This document shows positions 44,803-55,158 of a DNA stretch of 64,000 bases, piece after piece. The notes beneath the pieces were generated by a model. It worked only from the letters and a program-made list of their open reading frames with translations. It was not told where the DNA came from and ran no database searches. This DNA is from Loripinus fragilis (taxonomy: Eukaryota; Mollusca; Bivalvia; Lucinida; Lucinidae), in assembly GCA_964019695.1 (NCBI GenBank), contig OZ026517.1:53871672-53935671 (forward strand), in the 5' to 3' direction. Position 1 is the first letter of the stretch; the number at the start of each line of letters is the position of its first letter. A program made the position numbers and the translations under genes.

Positions 44803-46695
44803 GGGGTTGTATAAGCGAAAGAAGACATCAATCATCTGACAAACTTTGCAAGATGGTCGTTTTATTGTACATCAACTGTATAAATATATAGAATATACTC
44901 TATCGTGATAAATGTAGGACGATTGTTTACCTTAGTTTAACAGTCTATTTTCCACACATGTTACTGAATAGCGAGCACAGTTGATGATCGAAATAAATTT
45001 TCATTCAAAACGAAGTAGATATATTACATGCATTTAGAAAAACCCGTTTTAAATTTACGAACTAGCGGGCAAGGGTACATAGTATTTGGTCTATATGTAT
45101 TTGTTGAGTGTGCCTAGTGTCTCCAGTCGCTATTTCAACAAAATAAAACGAACGTCTTATTTAGGGAAATTGCCCGCCTTATCGCTAGAAATTCTTTGTA
45201 GGGGTAATCCAGTCCAGTTTCGTAACAGAGTTAAGGTGGCGCAGTGACCTATATGTAGATCTGTATATAGTCACTGGGTGGTGACAGTCTTTTTAAGCAT
45301 TTTATTCAAGTAATGGCGGACTATGTCAGCCCGAGGATGTAACTTTCGACTTGACAGGAGTGATAGTGTAGACCATCCCCTCCACTCCCCAAATCTGCCC
45401 AATCTTTGGCTTATAGGGGTTGTTGTAGCTAGTCCACACATACACTCTGAAGTACCAGATACCAAGTGCCACAGCTTCAATAATACAAATACATGCTCCC
45501 TTATCGTTACTGCTTTCCTTTGAGGGGATGATGATTTTGCTATCAGAGTGAGTATAATTTACCAGTCAGTTATACACAAGATTCATAACAAAACAGATCG
45601 TTTTCAGAAAGTTTTAATTCAGGCTTCGCCCATGTAGAGCCAGAAAGTCAGGCGATTTGTTTTACAATACTCATGAATGGGTAGTCCAGGCCTGTTTGAT
45701 GGGTTATGTGAACTTTTATATAAAAAAAACAATAAAAAAAACCCCAAGAAAACATCACTTGAACATGGCAGAAAAAATGCTGAGAAATGTATCTGACTTA
45801 ATGCTAGAAAGTGTCAGCCATTATGAAATTCAAGAGGGATAGAGGTTTGGACCAAAGTTTGCCCCAATCAGAACAGCAGTTTGTTTGTTTTTCTTTGTGG
45901 GGGGATGCTTGTGAACACAGCACAATTGATCTGCTTGTTTGTTCAGGGTTTATTATAAAAACAGTCACAGATCGATATAAAAACGTCTTGAAAAGATTGG
46001 TAATGGATGAAAACTGATTGAAAAACGTGATTTTGTCCTGTGCCTAGTTTTACAATAGCAATCAGAAGTGTGTCACGAAGCACAAAAACATAGTAGTTAA
46101 TGGGTCTGACATTGTTAGATCTGCATCTGCCTTGTTTCAATTTTACATTTAGATTAGATGTAGGTATGGCTGCAGAAAAGTTGGTTTCTTTGATCTAGTC
46201 TTGTGTGACTAACTTTGAAAAAAAAACCTACCTTTCTATTTAAACCTGTATGCACAGGTAGTCGAAAACATTTTTGCCATGACGGTCACAGGGAAATCAT
46301 CCTTGTTGTGATAAGAAATGATAGGGTACTATATGGTTTATACTCAGTTCTATTTATTGACAGGGTAAATTCAAAGACGCATGACAAAAAAGATTTGCCT
46401 CAAAACAATGGTGGTTTAGTACTCTATTTAGCAGTTGGTTATGCTATAATACTCTCCTATGCACATGCAAATTCAACTGCGTGACTGTTTCTTCAGTCTT
46501 TTACAGCCACAGACGCTGGTGTGTCCCGTTTGTATTGGAGACACAAACTTTTTAAATTAATAAAAAGTATTATGCCCTCAAATCGAGTTGAAAAAAAAAA
46601 CACGTGTTTTTTTTTCGTTTTCGTTAAATTCGTTCGGAAAATGCAATTCATTTTTACTTTAACCAATAACAGTTTCGACCTCGATGTAAAATGTA
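44803..46695. other. Unassigned interior of the 8.6-kb element
   Basis: No supported gene. Frames at 45271-45523 on both strands overlap each other and lack domains. 46590-46612 is a small A/T palindrome around cacgtg. Confidence 0.4.
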
Positions 46696-46699
46696 AACA

Positions 46700-46726
46700 A
46701 TGGCGGCGAAAAGGCCAGTGCTCTGG
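46700..46726 (+). CDS. Possible first coding exon of a small spliced gene
   Basis: acaATGG start context, nine codons MAAKRPVLW, then a consensus donor gtaagt. It ends in phase 0 and the exon at 46859 continues in frame. The preceding ~80 bp are not repetitive. Coding nature is inferred from the start context, donor and phase agreement only. Confidence 0.3.
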
Positions 46727-46858
46727 GTAAGTCTCTATAAAAGACATTTTTATGCAAGCTTCTGTCGCTAATTTTGGTGGAAACAATGAATTTAAGTATT
46801 GTTTTTGTCAGTTACATATGCGAATTGATTTGACAACGCGCCAAATGACTTTTTTTAG

Positions 46859-46927
46859 CCGGAAAGTGCAGCGCAGAATTTCGTTGGGGAGCTGAGAGTT
46901 CGCGTTACGAATGATAACAGAAAATGA
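46859..46927 (+). CDS. Possible second coding exon with stop
   Basis: Acceptor gactttttttag, then PESAAQNFVGELRVRVTNDN, then RK and TGA. Joined to 46700-46726 the product would be 31 residues. It may be the truncated 5' end of a captured host gene or a relic of an element gene; the element ends only 0.8 kb further on. Confidence 0.3.
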   Translation, partial: PESAAQNFVGELRVRVTNDNRK

Positions 46928-47279
46928 AAATGACAATACATTTAAGGTATTTTGGCTTTTTCCAAAATTAAATTGCTTTTAGTTAGTAGTTACCCCTTCA
47001 TTTAGAAAACAATTGCTTTTTTTCATAAATTTAATTGCTTATATACCAAAAAAAGTGGCTTATCTGTTCCTCTGAATGAGTCAAACTGGCTGAAATAAGA
47101 GCAAATTATCATATACCAAAAGTTGGGCCATGAGAAAAAGTATTATATGGTGTGTGTTCACACAACAAATTCATTGCTCTAGTGCTATGAATGCTCACTG
47201 AATATGCAAACAAAGATGAGTCCAATTTTTGACATGAAGTATTGATGAAATATGAAAAGTACACAAACATGAAAAAAAG

Positions 47280-47690
47280 TTTAAGTATTTGCTGTGAATA
47301 TGCTGCGAACAGTAGAAAAGTTTAAGTTCTTTTCATTATGAATTGAGAGCTATATTTTAGTGTAAGTTCTTTTGGTAAACATTCTGCGAACACATAAAAA
47401 ATTAAAGTCACTGTTACGAATATACAGCGAACAGTATCAAGAACTAAGTTATTATTGCGAATATTGCGCGAATAATACACTGTGCTTGAAAATGTTTAAG
47501 TTTTTGTTGCGAATATGCAGCGACTATCTGACAAAGCTGCTAACATTCCGCGATCACTTTTTTGACTGTCCAGTTTTGTTCGCTGGGTAATCGCGATAAG
47601 AAGTGAATATATTGCGAACAATTACTGCGAACAGAGCAGTTCGCCAATTATTCGCAGCATATTCGCCAGATATTCGCAATGAGACAGCTT
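47280..47690 (+). repeat. Right sub-terminal GCGAA motif zone
   Basis: At least twelve copies of gcgaa or ttcgc in spaced contexts such as atgctgcgaacag, atattcgcgaataa-like and attcgcagcatattcgcc. It mirrors the left end of the 8.6-kb element. Confidence 0.75.
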
Positions 47691-47756
47691 TTCCGTAAGG
47701 GTAGTAGAAGTAGTAGTAGTAGTAGCAGAAGTAGTACTACAGCTACTTTTACAACT

Positions 47757-47866
47757 TATTTGTTATAATATTTACTACTTATTTGTTATTACTTACTACT
47801 TATTTGTTATTACTTACTACTTATTTGTTATTACTTACTACTTATTTGTTATTACTTACTACTTTT
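47757..47866 (+). repeat. 21-bp minisatellite, about five copies
   Basis: The unit ttatttgttattacttacta is nearly identical in the last four copies. Confidence 0.85.
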
Positions 47867-47869
47867 TTG

Positions 47870-47871
<2 letters not shown>

Positions 47872-47914
<43 letters not shown>

Positions 47915-47932
47915 CCATCACTTCTACTGCTC

Positions 47933-47986
<54 letters not shown>
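47872..47986 (+). repeat. (TAG)n followed by (TAC)n
   Basis: TAG run at 47872-47925 and TAC run at 47935-47986 in head-to-head arrangement, which can fold back on itself. Confidence 0.95.
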
Positions 47987-47988
47987 GG

Positions 47989-48185
47989 GAGCGCAGTGGC
48001 TTAATGGTAGATTGCTTGACTCGATACCGAGGGCCGCAGGCTCGAGCCTCACCGACGTCACTGCGTTGCTGTCCGTGAGCAAGACACATTTATCCTAGCT
48101 TAGTACTGGTTCAACCCAGGAAGACCCGTCCCTGTTTAACTGAAAGATTGATGATGGGACATAAAGAATCAAATCAAACAAACAA

Positions 48186-48186
<1 letters not shown>
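47989..48186 (+). mobile_element. SINE-1 in the right arm
   Basis: Starts gggagcgcagtggcttaatg, with B-box caggctcgagcctc and tail caaatcaaacaaacaaac. Mirror of 38848-39041. Confidence 0.8.
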
Positions 48187-48187
<1 letters not shown>

Positions 48188-48223
<36 letters not shown>

Positions 48224-48340
48224 AATCATTACCACCACTAATTATTACTACTACTACTACTGCTACTGCAACAACAACAACTACTACTATTGCTACTACT
48301 ACTACTTATACTACTACTGCAACAACTACTACTACTACTT

Positions 48341-48374
<34 letters not shown>

Positions 48375-48415
48375 AATCATTACCACCACCTATATTTAAC
48401 TACTACTACTACTTT

Positions 48416-48497
<82 letters not shown>

Positions 48498-48534
48498 GCT
48501 ACTTCTGCTGCTACTGCTACTACTACTACTACTA
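48188..48534 (+). repeat. (TAC)n microsatellite, interrupted
   Basis: TAC runs with two copies of acaatcattaccaccac (48220 and 48374), which correspond to the ggtggtaatgattat stretch of the left arm. Confidence 0.95.
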
Positions 48535-48599
48535 CAGCTTACGGCTATTACATGGAATGTACAATGGAGTTTCCCGCCATTATATGGGTGATATAATGA

Positions 48600-48957
48600 T
48601 ATGATAAGTTTTGTTTGCTTGTTTGTTTGTTTTGTTGCTTTACGTCCAAAGTCAACAGCTATTGTCATGGCGGGATAGTCAGTTCAGCTAGCCACATATT
48701 TTCCTGGGCAAGCTCGAACAAGCAAGCTTGAACAAGCAGTTAACCAGTACTTCGTGCACATACTTTCGCTTGTAACTGACAACAACCCTTCTTGAATGAT
48801 TCAGCGGAAGGGAGGAGAATGACCGTAGAAATTATTCCATGATCAATCTCCACAAAAGTATGGAACCTAGCCGAGATCGAACTTGCGACCCCTGGATCTG
48901 CAATCAGACTCGCATCTGTTGCCAGACACGTTACTGACTGCGCTACGCGGCCCGGTG
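48600..48957 (-). mobile_element. SINE-2, reverse strand, in the right arm
   Basis: Mirror of 38231-38575 with about one substitution over ~345 bp (ggctagctg against ggcttgctg). Confidence 0.85.
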
Positions 48958-49185
48958 ATATGATAAGTAATAAGTAGTAAGTAGTAAGTGATAAGTAGTA
49001 AGTAATAAGTAATAAGTAATAAGTGATAAGTAATAAGTGATAAGTAATAAGTGATAAGTAATAAGTAAAAATGTCCCTCCAGGGCTTACGTACTTACATG
49101 ATTGATTCTTGGTATGCCTGTTTGCCCCTGATTTGGTTTGGCAAGACGTAGGAGATCTTCTGGATCCAAACTTTGAAAGCAGGTG

Positions 49186-49186
<1 letters not shown>

Positions 49187-49261
<75 letters not shown>
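49187..49261 (+). repeat. (GA)n microsatellite
   Basis: An uninterrupted dinucleotide run of about 75 bp. Frames through it are artefacts. Confidence 0.98.
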
Positions 49262-49264
<3 letters not shown>

Positions 49265-49269
49265 CAAGC

Positions 49270-49845
49270 GCGTGCATACGGTATCGGTACTGCCGGAAAA
49301 TGATACTTGGAGATGCTTCTCGTGCGCATCGGCTTTTGCACGATAAAGTCGGATATTTGACAGTATTGATGCTTAGCATACTTTCTATCGCATGCCCAAA
49401 TGTTTAAATTGACGAAAAATTCTTTCCTGAATTCAATTCGGATCTGATCTGGATCCGAACTCTGACAACGTTTTTTTATCTTCATTTTTAAGGGAGAGAG
49501 AATCCAAATATCACTTAAAGCAGGCCACCATCGGCCCGCCAGCGAAATGCCTTTAAATGGAGTTTCACTGGCGTGCCGATGATGGCCCAACGTTGAATGC
49601 TGGCTTGGTAGTTTTGAGAATTTCAGGGGATCCGGTCCAGTATTGCTAAGAAATTCCCCCTCTGGATCCGCGCATGGGACCTGACAATGTATGCACTTAA
49701 AACCCATTTTATCGTTCGCATCGGCTTTTGTACGACACTTTGCGTACTTTCTATCGCACATGAACACATTTTTTTAATTGACGAAACATTCTTTTTCTGA
49801 ATTCCATTCGGGTCTGATCTGGATCCAAACCGTTTTTGCAAATGT
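49270..49845. repeat. Diverged direct duplication flanking a MITE fragment
   Basis: gcatcggcttttgcacg ... ggatctgatctggatccgaa (49327-49460) recurs as gcatcggcttttgtacg ... gggtctgatctggatccaaa (49719-49829). Between them, 49490-49670 matches the interior of the MITE at 54855-55152. Confidence 0.65.
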
Positions 49846-49923
49846 AAATGGAGAGAAAGAGAGAGAGAGACTGGTACATGCACATCCTTTCGGGAAAATC
49901 AAAGTGCATCGACAGATCGACAA

Positions 49924-49925
<2 letters not shown>

Positions 49926-49990
<65 letters not shown>
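49926..49990 (+). repeat. (GA)n microsatellite
   Basis: A dinucleotide run of about 65 bp, with a shorter one at 49852-49870. Confidence 0.98.
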
Positions 49991-49992
<2 letters not shown>

Positions 49993-50534
49993 TGTTCTTT
50001 TTGAATTTCGTCATTTTTTAACTCTGAGAACTCATCTACGTATTTCAAAGTTTCGTGTATATCTTTGCAAAAAAATCTGATCGACGAGATGTCCTTGAGT
50101 GACTGTATTACATTATAAACGGCATTTGCGCAGATGGAGAGCAAGCGACAGCGTTTTGGTTTTCTGAAGGAGCGATTCATCGGTAGTCCGAGGTTAAATA
50201 CGTGGACTTCTTACGACTTCTAAGTAAATTGAGTGACATACCAAGCACGTGCCTGGCTCTCGACACGCGCTGGACATTTTACTGACTCAGTCAGCAAGAA
50301 TTTAGCGGCGGTTGAAAAGAAAAATGAGTTGATAGCGCAGAATCATATCGCCGTGTTTTCAACACGTTTCTACCACATTTTCACATGCATACATACCGTT
50401 TTTGCTCAAGATAAAGACCACATTCTAAAATTACGAACACTAGCACTTTTTCTGAAACGTAATTTCTAAAATTACGAACAGCGGAAAAAATAATTATTTT
50501 TTAGTGTTCGAAATTTTAGAACATTTACCGTACA

Positions 50535-51836
50535 CTGAACCGAAGTTATAAGTGGCCACCTACACATTTTTTGTGCCTGTTCAGAAAATAAACATGGCTC
50601 TTACAAAATTTTAATTCCCTAAAAAATTCAAGGCTTTTTAGAGACTCTGAAAATAATGCCATTTTAAAATGACTGGTAGATCTTGCTCAGACGAAGTCAG
50701 AGTAAAGGTACCTTTATTTCAAAAAGTCACACTTTTTACTGTGATATAAAATATTCCTCAGATATGTTCTCCATTTATATTTTAATTAGTTTGAAGACGT
50801 GAATAAGAGCTAAAATATAAGAGAAAAAAAGAATCAAAAGTTGTGTGACAATTAAACTTTCAGTTTCTCCTCTATGTTAACATGAAGGCAGTCACTATCA
50901 ACAGCTTAATCAAAGAGTTTTAGCTTTAACCATGCAATTTGCATACCAACTTTGCATTGCTCTGTACGCTTTATTAAATGTGGCACGGCATTGAATTTTT
51001 CAGGGATTATTTCTTATGAATAGGCTTCACTGTTTTATTTAAAAAATCAAAAATATATTTGGCATATGCCATTTAATGACCTATAAAATTTCACGATAAA
51101 ACAGGAAGTGGACACCAGTCTTGAAAGAATAACAGTAAAAAATGGGACATTCAAGCTGTATCGTGTTTGGTCTAACATGTTTACATAAAATAAAACGCAT
51201 ACAATGCAGTTGATTATTTTCGAAAATATCGGAAATTTGTGAAAAACGAGCAATTTTAAAAAAAATCATAAAGAATCGTTCATAAGCAAAAATTCAAGGG
51301 TTTGGTGTTTTTCAAGTCGGCTAGAAGGGTTTGAAATCACCTGTACTTCAATTCGAAAAAAAATACCCTCAAAATCCTTATTTTCTTCAAAAAATTGATT
51401 TTTGCATTTTTGAAACCAAAAATTGTCAAGTAATAGAAAACTCTTTCAAAGCACCACTTAACTTTAGTCCATTGAAATGCGCATATCTGGGCAAAAATTC
51501 ATTTCAATAACATTAGCGCTAAGTCAGAAACATGAAATTGAAAAGTGGCCACGTAGAACTTCGTTTCAGTGCATAGTATTTTATAAAATAAATCATTTTT
51601 TTCAGGGGTGGGGGGGGGCGGGGTTGAGATGCTTTCCATTCCACTGGTATAACGTAAACGCATTAAATCTGTGCTAAAAAAATCTGAATCACATTATATA
51701 AGATCAGTGTTAATGAAAAAAGTTTTTGCTTCGGTAGCAAGCCTCGCATTTAATCACTTTTACCCAACATGTTTAATAAATTCAATAATGCATGAGCACT
51801 CATGTAAGATACTCCAGATTTTCATCTTTATTTCAG
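50535..51836. other. Unassigned intronic DNA
   Basis: AT-rich with no supported gene. Frames at 51047-51269 (minus) and 51477-51892 (plus) have no domain. A poly-G patch lies at 51607-51622. Confidence 0.5.
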
Positions 51837-51877
51837 ATTTTGGTGATGGTGCCCATGGTTCCAGTCCAAAAAACAAG
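51837..51877 (+). CDS. Gene 2, coding exon 3 (microexon-like)
   Basis: 41 nt between acceptor tttatttcag and donor gtaaaaa. The single base left over from exon 2 plus these 41 give exactly 14 codons, residues 691-704: DFGDGAHGSSPKNK. It leaves in phase 0, as exon 4 needs. The Gly/Ser-rich sequence is a likely linker. Phase agreement on both sides is the main evidence. Confidence 0.65.
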
Positions 51878-52165
51878 GTAAAAAACTATTAACATGTTTT
51901 TGATTTTAACTATTTCAAATTTTGCAGTGTAGTCAGAGCCTTCACTGCTTACAAATACAAAGTATGAAAATAGATGATGGTTCAGACAATAACCTAGACA
52001 GCTGGCCCAACTAGATAGCTATGTATACACATTTATAAGCCATAAGTTTTTCATATGCTTGCTCAAATGGAAATCAGTAAATTATCTTGGCACTGACAAA
52101 AAATTAATCTGAAATATGTCTGCTTGAGTGGTCTGCTGCATATATTTGTGAACATAAGTGACTTA

Positions 52166-53873
52166 TTAGCTCACCTGAGCCGAAGGCTCATGGGTGAGCT
52201 AATAGTATACCAGTCACTCCGTTGTCCGTCCGTCCGTCCGTCGTCCGTCCGTCAACATTTTCAAACATCTTCTCCTCAGAAACCACTGGGCCAATTAAAC
52301 TCAAATTTCATATGGAGACTCCTTAGGACGCGGGAACGAAAGTTTGTTCAAATGGTCCTTGTCACATGACCAAGATGGCCGCCATGCCCATATATGGTAA
52401 AAACCCTTTAAAAATCTTCTTCTCCAGAACCAGAAGGCCGATGACCTTGGGACTTGGTATGTAGCATTGGGGGTGTTGGGCCTACCAAGTTTGTTCAAAT
52501 AATGATCCTAGGTTGACCTTGACCTACTTAACATCAAGGTCAAATTTGCTTCCTAATGCATTTAAATGGGAAATTTTTTGAAAAGTTGGTTTTTCTGAAT
52601 ACTGTTGAAGCCAAAGTCATTATTCTTACTTGATATGTTAGAACTAATGAGACAATGGCTATAAATAAGTTTCAAAGGTCAAGGTTGACCTTTGCCCTTT
52701 CAGCCAAGGTCGCTCATATTGTGGTCCAATCAATATATTAAAACTGAGTTTTCTCACAAACCATTAGTCCAATTGAACTCAAATTTCATGTGAAGACTCC
52801 ATATGATAAGATAAGCAAAATGGAATCAAAACATTTAGGTCACATGACCAAGATGGCTGCCATGCCCATATATGGTAAAAACCCTTTAAAAATCTTCTTC
52901 TCCAGAACCAGGAGGCCGATGAACTTGGGACTTGGTATGTAGCATTGGGGGAATTGGGCCTACCAAGTTTGTTCAAGTAATGATCCTAGGTTGACCTTGA
53001 CCTACCTAATGTCAAGGTCAAATTTGCTTCCTAATGCATTTAAATGGGGAAGTTTTTGAAAAGTTGATTTTTTGAATACTGTTGAAGCCAAAGTCATTAT
53101 TCTTACTTGATATGTTAAAACTAATGAAACAATAGCTATAAATAAGTTTCAAAGGTCAAGGTTGACCTCTGACCTTTCAGCCAAGGTCGCTCAGATTGGA
53201 GTCCCATCAGCATATTTAAACTTAGTTTTCTCAGAAACCACTAGGCCAATGGAAATCAAATTTCATATGACCACTCCTTACGATTGGTTAGCCAAATTTT
53301 ATACAAATTGTTATGGTCACATGACCAAGATGGCCACCAAGCCCATATATGGTAAAAACTATTTAAATATTTTCTTCTCTGGAACCAAAACGCCAATGGC
53401 CTTGGGACTTACTATGTAGCATTGAGGATGTGGTCCCTACCAGGTTAGCACAAATGATGAATCTAGGTTGACCTTGACCTACTTTATGGCAAGGTCAGAT
53501 TTGATTCCTAGTGCATTTATAATGGGAAAATCTTAAAATGTTCATTTTTCTTTAACTGTTTAGCCGAAATCATAATACCTGCAAGAAATATTTAACCTAA
53601 TGAGACAATGGTTTTATATAAGTACCAAATGTCAAGCTGACCTGTGACCTTTAATCCAAGGCCACTCATTTGGACCACTACATACCTATCTAAACATCTT
53701 TTCTCAGAAATCACTGGGCTGTTAGATTGTTTAGGTTACTGGACCAAAATGGCTGCAACCCCCATATATGGTAAAACAAAATATGTTACATTATAAGCTG
53801 TAGTTGACCTTGACTTGTTTTACAATTATTAAGGAGATCAGGTGAGCGCCTCAGGACCTTCAGGTCCTCTAGT
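52166..53873 (+). mobile_element. Helitron-like element 1 with ~476-bp units
   Basis: Opens with a hairpin (ttagctcacctgagcc, gaa, ggctcatgggtgagctaa), then gtataccagtcactcc and a (GTCC)n stretch at 52219-52253. About three units follow, spaced 477 bp, each with atttaaatgg, ccatatatggtaaaa and ggttgaccttgacct. It closes with the aggacct-tc-aggtcct hairpin directly followed by CTAGT. A hairpin just upstream of CTRR-T is the Helitron 3' signature. No Rep/helicase is present, so it is non-autonomous. Confidence 0.75.
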
Positions 53874-53884
53874 TTATTATTTTG

Positions 53885-54225
53885 ATAAGTGAAGATGTAA
53901 ACAATGCAGACCCAGATCAGACTGGAGCACTGCTCCAGTCTGATCTGGGTCTACACTGTTTGTCAAAGTTGCTTCTTAAACATTTCAGCAGAGGAGCGCA
54001 GTGGCTCAGTGGTTGAGTGCTTAACTTGAGATTGCGGGTTAGACCCCCACCGGAGACAGTGTGTTTGCCCTGGAACAAGGCACTTTATCCTCTGCTTAGT
54101 GTTCAACCCAGGAAGATCTGTCCCAGTATGATGAAAAAAAAGTTGACTGGGACGTAAAGAATCAAAACAAACAATAACATTCCAGCAGACAACAAAACAG
54201 ACAACATTTGTTGTGATTGGTGCTT
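53885..54225 (+). repeat. Family E palindromic repeat split by a SINE
   Basis: A perfect inner palindrome (cccagatcagactggagca and complement, 53910-53955), then the family's aacatttcagcag tract, a SINE-1 insertion, then cagcagacaac and tgtgattggtgctttatgg. Confidence 0.75.
53992..54175 (+). mobile_element. SINE-1 with 13-bp target duplication
   Basis: The A-box gtggctcagtggttgag and B-box attgcgggttagacccc are weaker than usual and part of the head is deleted. The duplication aacatttcagcag (53979-53991) / aacattccagcag (54176-54188) has one mismatch. Confidence 0.85.
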
Positions 54226-54423
54226 TATGGCTTTGTTTTGGAATTTCTGTTTTTTTTAATAGTTCAGTCAGCCAAATCTGCCAGGGTCTGGCTTACCATA
54301 GAAAGATACATGTATAGTTGGTGACATATGTGTAACTAATTTGTCAACTGGGTTTATACTTTATTAAGATAATTCAGAACATTTTTACCATATTTTATTA
54401 GATAAGCACATATATGGGCAGTG

Positions 54424-54652
54424 TTGCGACAAAACCTGTCTTTGGGGTTTCAGACAAAGTGGTAGCCAAACCAGCCAGCTCAGGTACAGAGACTAGCTAG
54501 AAAATTTAAATTTCGCCTGTAGCAAGTCTAGATATGATGCTTTCCATTAAGCGAATAACAAAGGTGCTGATCAGACTGCCCGGATGCGCAGGCTGGTCTG
54601 CGTCTTTGTTGTTCGCACACCCATGAAGACAGGTTTTGTCGCATCCATGCCC
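54424..54652 (-). mobile_element. Foldback MITE, family A, copy 5
   Basis: Ends ttgcgacaaaacctgtct and agacaggttttgtcgca form the inverted pair. The core includes tgatcagactgcccgg and gcgcaggctggtctgcg. Confidence 0.75.
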
Positions 54653-54854
54653 ATATAATGCTCTTATTTATAAGTGTACACCAAGCTCTTTTTGAATTAT
54701 GAACGCTATATCAAATTTCTGCCAGACCATGGTGCAATTATGTAAGTGATATGAATTCAGTGTGGGGATGAAAAACAGAGAGTATTAATCCTTGACCATT
54801 TACTATCTTATGAAAATAATTAACAACTTATATAGGTACCGATGCATTCATTCT

Positions 54855-55152
54855 CATGCGCGGATCCAGAAAGATTTGACAGAGGGGCTCCATCTCTGAC
54901 AACTTTTTTTTTTTAGCTGATGAGGGAGAGCGGATCCAAATACCACTAAAAGTGGGCCATCATTGGCTCGCCATTGAAACTCCATTTAAATGCATTTTGC
55001 TGGCAAGCCGATGGTGGCTGAACATTGAATCCTGGCTTTCAAAGCTTTGTGATTTTACAGGAGATCCGGACCAGTATTGCTAAGAAACTTTAAAGCCTTG
55101 TGATTTTCCAGGGGGGTCCGGACCCCCTGTCCCCCCACTGGATCCGCGCATG
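54855..55152 (+). mobile_element. MITE with CATGCGCGGATCCAG ends and 6-bp duplication
   Basis: Perfect 15-bp inverted ends CATGCGCGGATCCAG. CATTCT flanks both sides (54849-54854, 55153-55158). The inside has gggccatcattggctcgcc and its inverse-like ggcaagccgatggtggctg. A partial relative lies at 49490-49670. Confidence 0.8.
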
Positions 55153-55158
55153 CATTCT

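Larger units (their letters stand above)
39117..47701 (+). mobile_element. 8.6-kb element with CCCTTACGGAAAA ends and GCGAA-rich borders
   Basis: Inverted ends CCCTTACGGAAAA (39117) and its complement ending at 47701 abut TAG/TAC repeats, with TA or TAGTA as possible duplication. Sub-terminal zones (39140-39500, 40614-40945, 47280-47690) are packed with gcgaatattctgcgaa-type motifs, many palindromic (ttcgcagaatattcgcag). The interior shows a 1.2-kb tandem duplication, a MITE, SINEs and a possible two-exon gene start at 46700. No transposase recognised; superfamily unknown. Confidence 0.65.
38107..49086 (+). mobile_element. 11-kb foldback element with long near-identical inverted arms
   Basis: The left arm (38107-39116) and right arm (47702-49086) are inverted copies in the same order: AGCCCTGGAGGGACA end, ~110 bp of tacttattacttatcac-type repeats, SINE-2, a 65-bp unique stretch, TAG/TAC microsatellite, SINE-1 and more microsatellite. 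Over the SINE-2 and unique part (~420 bp) I count only about two differences, roughly 99% identity. Inner microsatellite parts have rearranged. Flanks tacgga (38101-38106) and tacgta (49087-49092) could be a 6-bp duplication with one mismatch. No gene recognised. Confidence 0.75.
35764..50534 (+). mobile_element. Outer pair of 32-bp inverted repeats, possible 14.8-kb element
   Basis: A 32-bp perfect inverted pair (35764-35795 and 50503-50534) begins TGTACGGTAAATGTTCTAAA. Next to each end are sub-terminal copies of ctaaaattacgaacac (35796, 35898 and others on the left; 50432 and 50472 on the right), as expected for transposase-binding sites. No convincing target duplication was found. The interior contains the foldback element (38107-49086) plus about 2.3 kb and 1.4 kb of other sequence. 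Whether this is one element or two solitary ends is open. Confidence 0.55.

Noticed and set aside
49187..49990. Open frames made of Ser-Leu or Arg-Glu repeats
   Set aside because: They are the (GA)n runs read in either strand, with no start context or splice partners.
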